Below are positions 24,780 through 34,423 of a stretch of DNA of 64,000 nucleotides, piece by piece. The position numbers were made by a program, and so were the translations under genes. The stretch comes from Aeromonas piscicola. GTDB taxonomy: Bacteria > Pseudomonadota > Gammaproteobacteria > Enterobacterales > Aeromonadaceae. The first letter of the stretch is position 1, and each line of letters begins with the position of its first letter. The stretch covers positions 186,001-250,000 of the forward strand of contig NZ_CDBL01000052.1 in NCBI RefSeq assembly GCF_000820005.1, in the 5' to 3' direction. Below the pieces are notes generated by a model. That model saw only the letters and a program-made list of their open reading frames with translations. It was not told where the DNA came from and did no database searches.

Positions 24780-26906
24780 ATGGACAAGTTAGGGAAACAC
24801 CTGGGATGGGGGCTGATGGCGCTGGTGGGCGCCAGTTCGCTCGGCTATATCGCCCTCAACCGGGGCGAACAGATAAACGCACTCTGGATCGTGGTCGCGG
24901 CTGTGTGCGTCTATCTGATCGCCTATCGCTATTACGGCCTGTTTATTGCCAAGCGCGTGCTGGCGGTCGACAGCACGCGCATGACCCCGGCGGTGCGTCA
25001 CAACGACGGTCTGGACTATGTGCCGACCGACAAGAAGGTCTTGTTTGGCCACCATTTCGCCGCCATTGCTGGCGCCGGCCCGCTGGTCGGTCCCGTGCTG
25101 GCGGCCCAGATGGGTTATCTGCCCGGCATGCTCTGGCTGCTGGCCGGGGTGGTGCTGGCGGGGGCTGTGCAGGACTTCATGGTGCTGTTCGTCTCCACTC
25201 GTCGAGATGGTCGCTCCCTCGGTGAGCTGGTCAGGGCGGAGATGGGGCCCACGGCAGGTGTCATCGCCCTGGTCGCCACCTTCATGATCATGGTGATCAT
25301 ACTGGCGGTGCTGGCGATGATAGTGGTCAAGGCGCTCGCCCACAGCCCATGGGGCACCTACACGGTGGCCTTCACCATACCGCTCGCCATCTTCATGGGG
25401 ATCTACATCCGCTACCTGAGGCCGGGTCGCATCGGCGAGGTATCTGTGATCGGTTTGGTGTGCCTCATTTTTGCCATCATCTCCGGTGGCTGGGTGGCCG
25501 AGAGCAAAACCTGGGCACCCTATTTCGACTTCGACGGCGTGCAGCTGACCTGGATGCTGGTGGGCTATGGCTTCGTCGCCTCGGTGCTGCCGGTCTGGCT
25601 GCTGCTGGCGCCCCGTGATTACCTCTCCACCTTCCTCAAGATCGGCACCATAGTTGGCCTCGCCATCGGCATACTGGTGACCCAGCCGACCCTGCAGATG
25701 CCGGCGCTGACCCAGTTCATCGACGGCACAGGCCCGGTCTGGGCCGGGGATCTCTTCCCCTTCCTGTTCATCACCATCGCCTGTGGTGCCGTCTCAGGTT
25801 TCCACGCGCTCATCTCCTCCGGCACCACACCCAAGATGCTGGCCAACGAGAATCAGGCCTGCTTCATCGGTTACGGCGGCATGCTGATGGAGTCCTTCGT
25901 CGCCATCATGGCGCTGGTGGCCGCCTGCGTCATCGATCCGGGTGTCTACTTCGCCATGAACAGCCCGATGGCGGTGCTGGCGCCGGCAGGCACCACAGAC
26001 GTGGTGGTCTCCGCCGCCGCCGTGGTGAGCAACTGGGGCTTCCAGATCACCCCCGAGACCCTGACCCGCATCGCCAGCGAGGTGGGTGAGCAGAGCATCA
26101 TCTCCCGTGCCGGCGGTGCCCCGACCCTGGCGGTCGGCATGGCCTACATACTGCACGGTGCCCTCGGCGGCCTGATGAACGTCGCCTTCTGGTATCACTT
26201 CGCCATCCTGTTCGAGGCCCTGTTCATCCTCACTGCGGTGGATGCGGGGACCCGTGCGGCGCGCTTCATGCTGCAAGATCTGCTGGGGGTCATCTCCCCG
26301 GCCCTCAAACGTACCGACTCCCTGCCGGCCAACCTGCTTGCCACCGCCCTGTGCGTGCTGGCCTGGGGTTACTTTCTGCATCAGGGGGTGGTGGATCCCC
26401 TCGGCGGCATCAACACCCTGTGGCCGCTGTTTGGCATCGCCAACCAGATGCTGGCGGGCATGGCGCTGATGCTCTGCGCCGTGGTGCTGTTCAAGATGAA
26501 GCGTCAGGCCTATGCCTGGGTGGCCCTGCTGCCCACCAGCTGGCTGCTCATCTGCACCCTGTCTGCGGGTTGGGAGAAGACCTTCAGCGACAATCCCAAG
26601 CTCGGCTTCCTGGCCATCGCGAACAAATTCCAGGCCATGATCGACAGCGGCACCATCCCGGCCCAGTACACCGAATCCCAGCTGGCTCAGCTGGTGTTCA
26701 ACAACCGGCTGGATGCGGGGCTGACCATCTTCTTCATGCTGGTGGTGGTGGTGCTGGCCGGTTTCTCCCTGAAGACGGCCCTCAAGGCGCTGAAAAATCC
26801 GCAGCCGACCGCCAACGAGACGCCGTATCAGGCTATGCCGAAACAACCGGGTTCCGCCCGTCCCACGTCTGACGACGACGCCGGGCTGGCCCCCAGCCTC
26901 AAGTAA
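24780..26906 (+). CDS. btsT: Pyruvate/peptide transporter of the CstA/BtsT family
   Basis: 708-residue inner-membrane carrier with ~16-18 hydrophobic helices. Family signatures: [34 protein letters not shown] near residue 75, [29 protein letters not shown] and [13 protein letters not shown]. Both CstA and BtsT (YjiY) share these. The next two genes (yjiX, yjiA type) give the order of the E. coli btsT-yjiX-yjiA operon, so I prefer BtsT, a pyruvate/H+ symporter induced by BtsSR. No regulatory site is obvious upstream. Confidence 0.9.
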   Translation: MDKLGKHLGWGLMALVGASSLGYIALNRGEQINALWIVVAAVCVYLIAYRYYGLFIAKRVLAVDSTRMTPAVRHNDGLDYVPTDKKVLFGHHFAAIAGAGPLVGPVLAAQMGYLPGMLWLLAGVVLAGAVQDFMVLFVSTRRDGRSLGELVRAEMGPTAGVIALVATFMIMVIILAVLAMIVVKALAHSPWGTYTVAFTIPLAIFMGIYIRYLRPGRIGEVSVIGLVCLIFAIISGGWVAESKTWAPYFDFDGVQLTWMLVGYGFVASVLPVWLLLAPRDYLSTFLKIGTIVGLAIGILVTQPTLQMPALTQFIDGTGPVWAGDLFPFLFITIACGAVSGFHALISSGTTPKMLANENQACFIGYGGMLMESFVAIMALVAACVIDPGVYFAMNSPMAVLAPAGTTDVVVSAAAVVSNWGFQITPETLTRIASEVGEQSIISRAGGAPTLAVGMAYILHGALGGLMNVAFWYHFAILFEALFILTAVDAGTRAARFMLQDLLGVISPALKRTDSLPANLLATALCVLAWGYFLHQGVVDPLGGINTLWPLFGIANQMLAGMALMLCAVVLFKMKRQAYAWVALLPTSWLLICTLSAGWEKTFSDNPKLGFLAIANKFQAMIDSGTIPAQYTESQLAQLVFNNRLDAGLTIFFMLVVVVLAGFSLKTALKALKNPQPTANETPYQAMPKQPGSARPTSDDDAGLAPSLK

Positions 26907-26965
26907 GTCAGCAGGCCGGCACCCCAGGGTGTCGGCCCCTCATCGATGGCGAACAAGGAGCAAGC

Positions 26966-27163
26966 ATGTTCGATACCCTGGCCAAGGCGGGCAAGTATCT
27001 GGGGCAGACCGCCAGACTCATGGTGGGTGTGCCCGATTACGACAACTACGTGCAGCACATGCGGCTGACTCACCCGGAGCAGACCCCCATGAGCCATGAC
27101 GAGTTCTTTCGCGAACGCCAGGATGCCCGCTACGGCGGCAAGAATGGCGGGCGCTGCTGCTAG
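26966..27163 (+). CDS. yjiX: YbdD/YjiX family small protein
   Basis: 65 residues: [41 protein letters not shown] and a terminal GGRCC. This short conserved protein is found almost always directly after cstA or btsT, as here (59 bp). Its function is not established; a part in the transporter complex is supposed from linkage. A clear ribosome-binding site (AAGGAGCAAGC) precedes it. Confidence 0.93.
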   Translation: MFDTLAKAGKYLGQTARLMVGVPDYDNYVQHMRLTHPEQTPMSHDEFFRERQDARYGGKNGGRCC

Positions 27164-27187
27164 GTTTCACATCACAGGATCCCCATC

Positions 27188-28201
27188 ATGACGAATGCTG
27201 TAGCGGTCACCTTGCTGACCGGTTTTCTCGGCGCCGGCAAGACCACGCTGCTCAACCATTTCCTGCACCACCACGCCGATGCCTCCGTGGCCATCCTGGA
27301 GAACGAGTTCGGTGCCGCCAACATAGATGGCGACTTGTTGCTGCGGGGAGAGGGGGTGAGCGTGGTCGAGCTCAGCAACGGCTGCGTCTGTTGCAGCGTG
27401 CGCGGTGAGTTTCGGGCCGCCCTGAGCGATCTGTTGGCCCGACGTGCGGCGGGGGAGCTGCAATTCGAGCGGCTGATTGTCGAGACCACAGGGCTCGCCG
27501 ATCCGGCCCCCATCATCCAGACCTTCTTTGTCGAAGAAGAGTTGTGCGATGCCCTGCGCCTCGATGCTGTCATCACCCTGGTCGATTGTGAACACATAGG
27601 CCGCCAGCTGGACGAGCATCCGGTGGCGGCGGCCCAGATAGGCTTTGCCGATCGCATCCTGCTCACCAAGACAGACCGGGTGGACGGGGCGACGCGGGAG
27701 GCGGCCATAGCGCGAGTCCACGGCATCAACCCCAAGGCGCAGATCCTCGACATAGTGCAGGGGGAGTGCCCGGCGGAGCTCTGGCTGGATCTGGATGCCT
27801 TCAGCCTGAGCGACGAGCTGGCGCTGAGTTCAGGCCTTTGCATTGTGCGGGCAGGGCAGCAGGGCTTCGAGGCGTTTCGCCCGCTTTCGGCCCGACCGCG
27901 CTCCTGGCAGGATGCCATCTCGGCCCATCTGTTCGAGGGGGGCGAGCTGGATTTGAAGCAAATAGGCGCCTTCATGGAGCAGTGTATCGAGTTGCATGGC
28001 AATGACATGCTGCGCTACAAGGGAGTGCTGGCCATCGCGGGTGAATCGCGCCGGCTGATAGTGCAGGGAGTACACAGGGTGGCGGGGTTCGATTACGGCT
28101 CTCCCTGGGAGGAGACGCCTCCTCAATCTCGGCTGGTGATCATCGGCCGCTACCTGCCCGTCGAGGCGCTGCGGGCGGGGTTTGCCCGCACGCAAGCATG
28201 A
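27188..28201 (+). CDS. yjiA: CobW/COG0523 family metal-chaperone GTPase, YjiA type
   Basis: 337 residues. Walker A TGFLGAGKTTLLNHFL, the COG0523 metal site CVCC in ELSNGCVCCSVRGEF, Walker B IVETTGLADPAP and the base-specificity motif TKTD, followed by the C-terminal CobW_C domain (KGVLAIAGESRRLIVQGV). E. coli YjiA binds zinc and other transition metals and hydrolyses GTP. It is the third gene of the btsT operon, 24 bp after yjiX. The physiological target is unknown. Confidence 0.93.
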   Translation: MTNAVAVTLLTGFLGAGKTTLLNHFLHHHADASVAILENEFGAANIDGDLLLRGEGVSVVELSNGCVCCSVRGEFRAALSDLLARRAAGELQFERLIVETTGLADPAPIIQTFFVEEELCDALRLDAVITLVDCEHIGRQLDEHPVAAAQIGFADRILLTKTDRVDGATREAAIARVHGINPKAQILDIVQGECPAELWLDLDAFSLSDELALSSGLCIVRAGQQGFEAFRPLSARPRSWQDAISAHLFEGGELDLKQIGAFMEQCIELHGNDMLRYKGVLAIAGESRRLIVQGVHRVAGFDYGSPWEETPPQSRLVIIGRYLPVEALRAGFARTQA

Positions 28202-28214
28202 GGGGAAAAAGCAC

Positions 28215-28433
28215 ATGCGCGGATCATTGAAAAAGAAAATCATCCAGGTCTGCCACCAGAAGATTGCGCAGAAGGGGGAGGCGGTGGGCGTCTCCTTCTA
28301 TGCGTTTTTTGCCAACCGCAATGATGATCCCGAGTTGTTGATGGAGGCGGCGACCTGGTGGATCCAGACCCAGAGACTCGACCATTTCGAGAAGGCGCGG
28401 AAGATCATCGCGCTGGTCGAGGCGATGGAATAA
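28215..28433 (+). CDS. Small uncharacterised protein
   Basis: 72 residues, soluble, basic N-terminus (MRGSLKKKIIQVCHQKIAQKG), then SFYAFFANRNDDPELLMEAATWWIQTQRLDHFEKARKI. The start follows GGGGAAAAAGC and lies 13 bp after yjiA, so it is probably the last gene of that operon, with a strong terminator behind it. Good codon usage and spacing support a real gene. I do not recognise a function. Confidence 0.75.
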   Translation: MRGSLKKKIIQVCHQKIAQKGEAVGVSFYAFFANRNDDPELLMEAATWWIQTQRLDHFEKARKIIALVEAME

Positions 28434-28444
28434 TAGGGGGGATG

Positions 28445-28482
28445 AAACAAGAAGGGCTCCTGATGAGGAGCCCTTCTTGTTT
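28445..28482. terminator. Bidirectional terminator
   Basis: Perfect 16-bp inverted repeat AAACAAGAAGGGCTCC/GGAGCCCTTCTTGTTT with a 6-nt loop. It serves the yjiA operon on the plus strand and the PepSY membrane gene on the minus strand. Confidence 0.9.
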
Positions 28483-28505
28483 GCCGCCATCGTCGGCGAG
28501 TGCCC

Positions 28506-29951
28506 TCAGCTGGCCCGTGCCAGGCGGGTGGCGCGGCGGGAGAAGATCAGGTTGTCCAGCAGCCAGATGATGACCATGGAGGCGCCCACCAGCGGGAAGC
28601 AGATGCCGAGCAGCACCAGCACGGCGATGGCGCCGCGCATGGGGGGCAGTTTGGCCGGCAGCGGCGGGGCGGCGAGACGGCCCTGCGGGCGGCGGCTCCA
28701 CCAGATCCAGAGGCCGCTCACGGCGCTCAGCAACACCATCAGGCAGATGAGCAGCATGGCGAGCTGATGGGGCCAGCCGTAGAGCTTGCCGGTGTGCAGC
28801 ATGACGCCGGTTTCCACCGTCTTGGCGACTAGGCCGTAATCCTGCCAGCGCACGTCGGCCAGTACCTTGCCGCTGTACTGATCTATGTGCAGGGTGGCAT
28901 CGTTGCGCGGATCATCGGCGAACAGGGCTATGGTGTAGACGCCGCTCTTGCCGGCCGGCGGCGTGATGCTGTAGCCCGGGGTGACCTGGCGTTCGTTGGC
29001 AATGTCCACCACCTGTTGCAGCGGGATGCGGTGTTCGGCCATCACCATCCCCTCGTGTTCCCCGCCATGGTTCATGGCGCTGTGATCGTGACCTTCCGCA
29101 CTCTGCGGCATGGCCGTGTCAGCCATCGCCATGGAGGCCATCTCATCGGGCTGTGTCGAGCTCGGCATGGGGGTGTTCTCCATCGCCCAGGGCACAGTTT
29201 GGTCGTGGGCCTGGTTCAGGCTGCGGGCAAGCGGCGTGGATGCGGGCACCTGGTTCCACATGGCGGCCGGGAAGCGGTTCCAGACGTTGGCGAACTGATC
29301 CCCCCAGAAACCGGTCCAGGTCATGCCGCTCAGCAGCAACAGCAGCAGGAAGCCCGCACCCCAGAAACCGACTACGGCGTGCAGATCGCGCCACCAGAGG
29401 CGTCCGCGCTGGTTCATTCTGGGCCAGAGGATGCCGCCCACCCCCGGCCCCTTGCGTGGCCACCACAGATAGAGGCCGCTGACGAGCAGCACGATTCCCC
29501 AGCCGGCGGCCAGCTCGATCAATCTATCCCCCGTGGTGCCGAGCAGCAGCTCGGCGTGCAGGGCACGGGCCACCGCCTGCAGATTCCATTGGTTGTCCAG
29601 GGTGCCGAGCAGGGCGCCGCTGGCAGGATCGAGGAACAGGGTCAGCTCGCGGCCGCCCTGGCGGACGATGAACTGGGCGCTGGCATCCTGGCTGACTGGC
29701 GGCAGGTACTTGCTCAGGCTGGCGTCCGGCATGGCCACCATCGCCTTGACCAGCAACTGATCTGCGCTCAGGGTCTGGCTGGCTGGCGTCACCTTCATCA
29801 GCTCGGGATACATGAGATTGTCGAGCTGGGGCTTGAACAGGTACACAATGCCGGTGAGCGAGAGCAGGATCAGGAAGGGGGCGACGAAGAGGCCGGCGTA
29901 GAAGTGCCAGCGCCAGATCCGCTGGTAGTGACTCGAGTCCCGGTTTTTCAT
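28506..29951 (-). CDS. PepSY-associated TM-helix (PiuB-type) membrane protein
   Basis: 481 residues with four main membrane helices. The first is FYAGLFVAPFLILLSLTGIVYLFK. Others are LIELAAGWGIVLLVSGLYLWWPRK, HAVVGFWGAGFLLLLLLSGM and the C-terminal pair around MLLICLMVLLSAVSGLWIWWSRR. PepSY regions follow helices 1 and 3 (LTLFLDPASGALLG, ATLHIDQYSGKVLADV). A His/Met-rich insert (EGHDHSAMNHGGEHEGMVMAEH) may bind metal. The family includes PiuB, linked to siderophore use and ferric reduction. The upstream GAATGATAAC element is only a partial Fur-like match, so iron control is uncertain. Confidence 0.85.
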   Translation of the reverse strand: MKNRDSSHYQRIWRWHFYAGLFVAPFLILLSLTGIVYLFKPQLDNLMYPELMKVTPASQTLSADQLLVKAMVAMPDASLSKYLPPVSQDASAQFIVRQGGRELTLFLDPASGALLGTLDNQWNLQAVARALHAELLLGTTGDRLIELAAGWGIVLLVSGLYLWWPRKGPGVGGILWPRMNQRGRLWWRDLHAVVGFWGAGFLLLLLLSGMTWTGFWGDQFANVWNRFPAAMWNQVPASTPLARSLNQAHDQTVPWAMENTPMPSSTQPDEMASMAMADTAMPQSAEGHDHSAMNHGGEHEGMVMAEHRIPLQQVVDIANERQVTPGYSITPPAGKSGVYTIALFADDPRNDATLHIDQYSGKVLADVRWQDYGLVAKTVETGVMLHTGKLYGWPHQLAMLLICLMVLLSAVSGLWIWWSRRPQGRLAAPPLPAKLPPMRGAIAVLVLLGICFPLVGASMVIIWLLDNLIFSRRATRLARAS

Positions 29952-30228
29952 CTCTGATCCTTGCGTTGATGACCAACGTTTCAGCTGGTGGAATGTTTAT
30001 GGCGGCGCGAATGATAACAGCAACGTTTTGTTAACTGCAACAGAACATGATGGGAGGGGCGGCGGATCAAAATTGCCGGGGTAGCTGTGCCGGTCAGGGG
30101 CTTTCAGGCGATGGAGCCTGGGCTTGGCCATGCGTGGTGGCGTGGACTTTTGGTAGATAAATCCTTACCTTGTTGCAACATGTCACCGTTTTGGTGCAGT
30201 GGGAAAGGATCCAAGGAAGGAGACTGGC

Positions 30229-30642
30229 GTGAAGTTGCAACCACACGGCCATTTTGAGATGCAGCGGCGTGGACAGGTGCTGATCTGTCAGCCGAGCGGC
30301 CCCTTCAACCTGGCGGGGGCCATAGCCTATGAGGCCGCCTTCAGCCGACAGATAGCGGAATTGCGCGATGCGCCCTGGGGGATCGTCGAGGTGGCGACCG
30401 AGTTTGAGGCAGCAGGGCCCGAGGTGCTTGCCCGCTTTCGTCGGCAGTTCGGCTGGTGCGCCGCCAATGGCTGCGCTTTTCTGGCGGTGGTGCTGGCGGG
30501 AAGCTTCAAGCAATACCTGGCCGATCAGGTCTTCAGCGAGCTGCCATTCCAAGCGATCCGCTACTTCGAGCAGGCCGACGAGGCGCTGTGCTGGCTGGAG
30601 CAGCGGCTGGCCGCCGATCCGGCTCCGCTCACTCCAGCTTGA
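30229..30642 (+). CDS. Uncharacterised cytoplasmic protein (STAS-like)
   Basis: 137 residues from GTG 30229, chosen because AAGGAG lies six bases before it. The fold looks alpha/beta: QVLICQPSGPFNLAGAIAYEAAF, WGIVEVATEFEAAGPEVLARF, CAFLAVVLAGSFKQYLADQVF, FEQADEALCWLEQ. The alternation of predicted strands and helices resembles STAS or STAS-like domains, but I see no diagnostic motif. The last codons run into a remnant of a second ykgJ-like gene on the other strand (30629-30722), so its C-terminus may have been reshaped. Confidence 0.7.
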   Translation: MKLQPHGHFEMQRRGQVLICQPSGPFNLAGAIAYEAAFSRQIAELRDAPWGIVEVATEFEAAGPEVLARFRRQFGWCAANGCAFLAVVLAGSFKQYLADQVFSELPFQAIRYFEQADEALCWLEQRLAADPAPLTPA

Positions 30643-30722
30643 TAAACCATTTGTCGCGCTCGTCGACGTAATCGGGTTCACCCATCTCGAACTCGCGGCA
30701 GATCAGCGGTCGTATTTCATAG
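30629..30722 (-). pseudogene. Duplicated 3' fragment of the ykgJ-like gene
   Basis: On the minus strand this reads YEIRPLICREFEMGEPDY then VDERDKWFIKLE and a stop. It matches the last ~30 residues of the intact gene at 30759 (YEVRPLICREFEMGEPDC, IDERDKWFINLS). The two copies are offset by 130 bp. Nucleotide differences are mostly synonymous, so it looks like the tail of a diverged allele left by recombination rather than random decay. It has no start codon of its own. Confidence 0.85.
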
Positions 30723-30758
30723 AAGCCGCCCGTCGTTAATAGGCTTGCTATCCCTTGG

Positions 30759-31049
30759 TCAACTCAGGTTGATAAACCATTTGTCTCGCTCGTCGATGCA
30801 GTCGGGCTCACCCATCTCGAACTCGCGGCAGATGAGGGGGCGAACCTCATAGATGCGGCACATCATGGTATTTCGGTCCAGCGCCGCACACCAGCCATCT
30901 TCCAGCCGGTGCATCACGGGCACCTGTCCCTCTATCTCGTCCACGTAGCGATCCGGTACGCCGGTATCGGTAAACAGCATGACTTCGAGGCGGCAGCAAC
31001 AGGCTTCGCAGTTCTGGCAGCTGACGTCGGCTTGGGGTTCTCTGTTCAT
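30759..31049 (-). CDS. YkgJ family cysteine-cluster protein
   Basis: 96 residues with the family's putative Zn/Fe-binding cluster: CQNCEACCC near the N-terminus, then DGWCAALDRNTMMCRIYEVRPLICREFEMGE. The UPF0153/YkgJ family has this C-x2-C-x2-CC...C...C...C pattern; its function is unestablished. ATG 31049 gives the usual compact length; 31067 (MAWTTQMN) is an alternative. A duplicated tail of a diverged copy lies downstream. Confidence 0.88.
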   Translation of the reverse strand: MNREPQADVSCQNCEACCCRLEVMLFTDTGVPDRYVDEIEGQVPVMHRLEDGWCAALDRNTMMCRIYEVRPLICREFEMGEPDCIDERDKWFINLS

Positions 31050-31084
31050 CTGTGTTGTCCATGCCATGGGAATGGCACATGTGC

Positions 31085-31113
31085 GATAAAAAACAGGCGC
31101 CTGCAAAGGCGCC
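31085..31113 (-). terminator. Terminator of dbpA
   Basis: GGCGCC/GGCGCC stem with loop TTTGCA on the minus strand followed by TGTTTTTT, about 50 bp after the dbpA stop. Confidence 0.78.
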
Positions 31114-31163
31114 CGTGCTGTGGTTCGTGACGAGTCGGGCAGGTGTCATGCCCGACTGCATCG

Positions 31164-32543
31164 TTAACCCAGTTTGCGGGCGCGGTAGGTGCGCCCCTTG
31201 ATCTTGCCTTCCTGCAACCGCTTGAGGGCGGCGCTCGCCACGCTGCGCTTCACCGCCACGTAGGAGTACTGCTCGGAGATCTGGATCTTGCCAACATCGG
31301 CCCCGGCAATGCCGCCTTCGCCAGTCAGGGCGCCCAGGATGTCACCGGCGCGCACCTTGGTCTTGCGGCCCGCATCGATGGAGAGGGTGGCCATCAGCGG
31401 CGCGATCGGTTTGATCTCGCGGCCAATCTCGGCCAGATCCCCTTGCGGGATGGGAGCCTGCTGGTACTCCTCGATAAAGTTGACGCGCTGGGCCTCGTTC
31501 GGCTGATACAGGCTCAGGGCCAGACCCTGCTGGCCGGCACGACCGGTACGACCGATGCGATGCACATGCACCTCGGGATCATAGGTCAGCTCGAAGTTGA
31601 TGACGGCGCCCAGCTCCTTGATGTCCAGACCACGGGCGGCCACGTCGGTGGCGACCAGTATGGTGGCGCTGCCGTTGGCAAAACGCACCAGCACCTGATC
31701 CCGCTCGCGCTGCTCCAGGTCGCCGTTCAGCGCCAGCGCCGAGAAGCCTTTGGCAGCCAGGTGGTCGGCCACGTCGTTGCAGGCCCGCTTGGTGTTGCAG
31801 AACACCACGCAGGAGCTCGGCTGGTAGTGGCTCAGCAGCCAGGTCAGGGCGTCGAGGCGCTGGCCGGCCGGCACTTCATATAGCTTCTGTTCGATGGCGC
31901 TGCCTTCGTGCAGTGACTCCACGCTCACCTCGACCGGGTTGCGCTGCACGCCGCGGCTCATCTGGGCTATCCCTTCCGGGTAGGTGGCGGAGAACAGCAG
32001 GGTCTGGCGGCGCTCGGGCGCATAACTGATGACCTTGTTGATGTCTTCGCCAAAGCCCATGTCCAGCATGCGATCCGCTTCGTCCAGCACCAGCGTCTCC
32101 AGGCTGGACAGCTCCAGGGTGCCCTGTTCTAGGTGCTTGAGAATGCGGCCCGGGGTGCCGACGGCTATGTGGGCACCGAAGCCCAGAGTGGCCGATTGCG
32201 GCGCGGTCGGGGTACCGCCACACAGGGTCACCAGCTTGACGTTCGGCAGGGCGCGGGCCAGACGACGGATCTCCTGAGCGACCTGATCCGCCAGTTCGCG
32301 AGTCGGGCAGAGCACCAGCGCCTGCACGTCGACGCGGTTGACGTTGAGTCGGGAGAGCAGACCCAGGGCGAAGGCGGCCGTCTTGCCGCTGCCGGTTTTT
32401 GCCTTGGCGATCAGATCTTTGCCATCGAGCACCAGGGGCAGGCTTTGGGCCTGGATCGGGGTCATCTGCAGATAACCCAGACTGGCGAGGTTTTCGAGCA
32501 GGGCGGGGGAGAGGTTGAGGCTGCTAAATTCGCTGTTGTTCAC
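31164..32543 (-). CDS. dbpA: ATP-dependent RNA helicase DbpA
   Basis: DEAD-box helicase acting in 50S subunit assembly, directed to hairpin 92 of 23S rRNA. 459 residues. Q motif TPIQAQSLP, motif I AKTGSGKTAAF, Ia PTRELADQV, motif II VLDEADRML, III SATYP, VI HRIGRTGRAG. The C-terminal RRM-like domain (ALTGEGGIAGADVGKIQI, YSYVAVKRSVASAALKRLQEG) is characteristic of DbpA and separates it from SrmB or RhlB. Length matches E. coli DbpA (457). Confidence 0.96.
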   Translation of the reverse strand: MNNSEFSSLNLSPALLENLASLGYLQMTPIQAQSLPLVLDGKDLIAKAKTGSGKTAAFALGLLSRLNVNRVDVQALVLCPTRELADQVAQEIRRLARALPNVKLVTLCGGTPTAPQSATLGFGAHIAVGTPGRILKHLEQGTLELSSLETLVLDEADRMLDMGFGEDINKVISYAPERRQTLLFSATYPEGIAQMSRGVQRNPVEVSVESLHEGSAIEQKLYEVPAGQRLDALTWLLSHYQPSSCVVFCNTKRACNDVADHLAAKGFSALALNGDLEQRERDQVLVRFANGSATILVATDVAARGLDIKELGAVINFELTYDPEVHVHRIGRTGRAGQQGLALSLYQPNEAQRVNFIEEYQQAPIPQGDLAEIGREIKPIAPLMATLSIDAGRKTKVRAGDILGALTGEGGIAGADVGKIQISEQYSYVAVKRSVASAALKRLQEGKIKGRTYRARKLG

Positions 32544-32595
32544 AAAAGGACTCTATTTCGGAGAAAACGGGGATGCGCTAACGCTAAGGCCGCGC

Positions 32596-32601
32596 ATTGT
32601 A
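32596..32601 (-). promoter_or_regulatory. Putative extended -10 of the dbpA promoter
   Basis: TGGTACAAT on the minus strand, 53 bp before the dbpA start, lies within an imperfect AGGCCGC...GCGGCCT inverted repeat (about 32587-32615). No good -35 is seen, so this is tentative. Confidence 0.35.
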
Positions 32602-32615
32602 CCAGAATGCGGCCT

Positions 32616-33106
32616 CGGGTGTGGCGGATTTTTGAACGCCTGAGCAAAGGGACCTGGAGAGGTGCGTGCAGGAAAAAGCGGGGCCTTTCCTGCTTGTGTG
32701 CACGGAACAGAATGCAAAACAGCGTCAAAAATAGTGCGACTACGAAGGCGCCGTTCATCGCAAATAAGATAAACGTTTGTCACTCTGGTTTGATTAAATA
32801 TTTTTGTCTCAAATTTAACCTGACCGCTACGACGGGGCGGTCAGCGTTTTAAGTGAATGTTAATATTGTGTTGTTTTGGCTCTTGCTGGTTGAGATGTTT
32901 ATTTGTAATTGGCTGTTTATTATCTGTTTTTATATTTACTGAACAGTGATTAGATGTCGCGCTGATTGTTTAATTAATTTAAAAACGTTTGTATTATCCA
33001 GCATGCATATTTTTACCGCAGATTGTGATGGCTATCTGATTTTTAAATATGCAAATGTCTATGATGGCGCCGGTCAAAAATAACAATTCACTCAGGTGCT
33101 ACTGGT
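32616..33106. other. AT-rich control region upstream of nupC
   Basis: No gene seen. A hairpin TGACCGC/GCGGTCA (32821-32843) is followed by GCGTTTT on the plus strand. AAACGTTTGT occurs twice (near 32772 and 32985). A partial CRP site TGTGATGGCTATCTGA is at 33024-33039. In enterobacteria nupC is controlled by CRP and CytR; these elements fit that but are not proof. Confidence 0.4.
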
Positions 33107-34312
33107 ATGGAATACGTCCACTTTGTGCTCGGACTCGTGATGGTCCTCGCTCTCGCTTTGCTGGCTAACCGCCACAACTGGAAACAGATCAAACTGCGCT
33201 ATATCGGCCAACTGCTGGTGGTCGAACTGGCACTGGCCTGGTTCATGCTGAACTCCGAAGTGGGTCTGGCTGTGGTGGGTGGCTTCGCTGCCGGCTTCAC
33301 CAAGTTGATGGAGTTTGCCAAACAGGGTACCGACTTCGTGTTCGGTGGCCTGGTCAACGAAGGGGCTTTCTCCTTCTTCCTGATGGTGCTGATGCCCATC
33401 GTCTTCATCTCTGTGCTGATCGGGATCCTGCAGTACATCCGTCTGCTGCCCATCGTCATCCGTGGCATCGGCACAGTGCTGGCCAAGATCAACGGCATGG
33501 GCAAGCTGGAGTCCTTCAACGCCATCAGCTCCATGATCGTCGGCCAGTCCGAGAACTTCATCGCGCTCAAGAACACACTGCCGCACCTGAACGAGAAGCA
33601 GATGTACACCCTGGCGGCGACCGCCATGTCCACCGTCTCCATGTCCATCGTCGGTGCCTACATGCAGCTGATCGAGCCGCGTTACGTGGTGGCCGCGCTG
33701 GTGCTCAACATGTTCAGCACCTTCATTGTGCTGTCACTGATCAACCCGTATGAGCCGGACAACTCGGTCACCGACCTGAAAGCCATCGCCGAAGGCGACG
33801 AGCACCATACCCCGAAGAAAGAGAACTTCTTCGAGATGCTGGGCGAGTACATCATGGCCGGTTTCTCCGTGGCCGTGATCGTGGCCGCCATGCTGGTGGG
33901 CTTCATCGCCCTGATCGCCCTGGTCAACTACCTGTTCGAGCTGGCGTTTGGCGTCAACTTCCAGTACGTCATGGGCTACCTCTTCTATCCGATCGCCTGG
34001 ATCCTGGGTATCCCGAGTGGTGAGGCCCTGCAAGCCGGCTCCATCATGGCGACCAAGCTGGTGACCAACGAGTTCGTGGCCATGATGGATCTGGGCAAGA
34101 TCGCTGCCGAGCTCTCCCCGCGCACCGTCGGCATTCTCTCCATCTTCATGGTGTCGTTCGCCAACTTCAGCTCCATCGGCATCATCGCCGGTGCCGTGAA
34201 GGCGCTGAACGAAGAGAAGGGCAACATGGTCTCCCGCTTCGGCCTGAAGCTGGTGTACGGTTCTACCCTGGTGAGCCTGCTCTCCGCCGTGATTGCCGGT
34301 GTGATGATCTAA
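33107..34312 (+). CDS. nupC: NupC-family concentrative nucleoside transporter
   Basis: 401-residue inner-membrane nucleoside/cation symporter. CNT family signatures: [46 protein letters not shown], and the C-terminal core [23 protein letters not shown] and [20 protein letters not shown]. Multiple hydrophobic helices run throughout. Close to Vibrio and E. coli NupC in length. Monocistronic, with a strong terminator. Confidence 0.94.
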   Translation: MEYVHFVLGLVMVLALALLANRHNWKQIKLRYIGQLLVVELALAWFMLNSEVGLAVVGGFAAGFTKLMEFAKQGTDFVFGGLVNEGAFSFFLMVLMPIVFISVLIGILQYIRLLPIVIRGIGTVLAKINGMGKLESFNAISSMIVGQSENFIALKNTLPHLNEKQMYTLAATAMSTVSMSIVGAYMQLIEPRYVVAALVLNMFSTFIVLSLINPYEPDNSVTDLKAIAEGDEHHTPKKENFFEMLGEYIMAGFSVAVIVAAMLVGFIALIALVNYLFELAFGVNFQYVMGYLFYPIAWILGIPSGEALQAGSIMATKLVTNEFVAMMDLGKIAAELSPRTVGILSIFMVSFANFSSIGIIAGAVKALNEEKGNMVSRFGLKLVYGSTLVSLLSAVIAGVMI

Positions 34313-34334
34313 TCGCACCTCGCCATCACCATGA

Positions 34335-34367
34335 CAAACCCCTGCCTCGGCAGGGGTTTGTTTTTTT
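34335..34367 (+). terminator. Terminator of nupC
   Basis: 12-bp stem CAAACCCCTGCC/GGCAGGGGTTTG with a 2-nt minimal loop, then TTTTTTT. Confidence 0.92.
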
Positions 34368-34423
34368 CAGGGGGGAGCAAAAGAGCCTCCCGTTGATCCG
34401 CAGCGGTGCCGGTCTGGGCCCGC

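Noticed and set aside
29990-30030. Possible Fur box upstream of the PepSY membrane gene
   Set aside because: Only a partial match around GAATGATAAC without the second half, too weak to list as a site.
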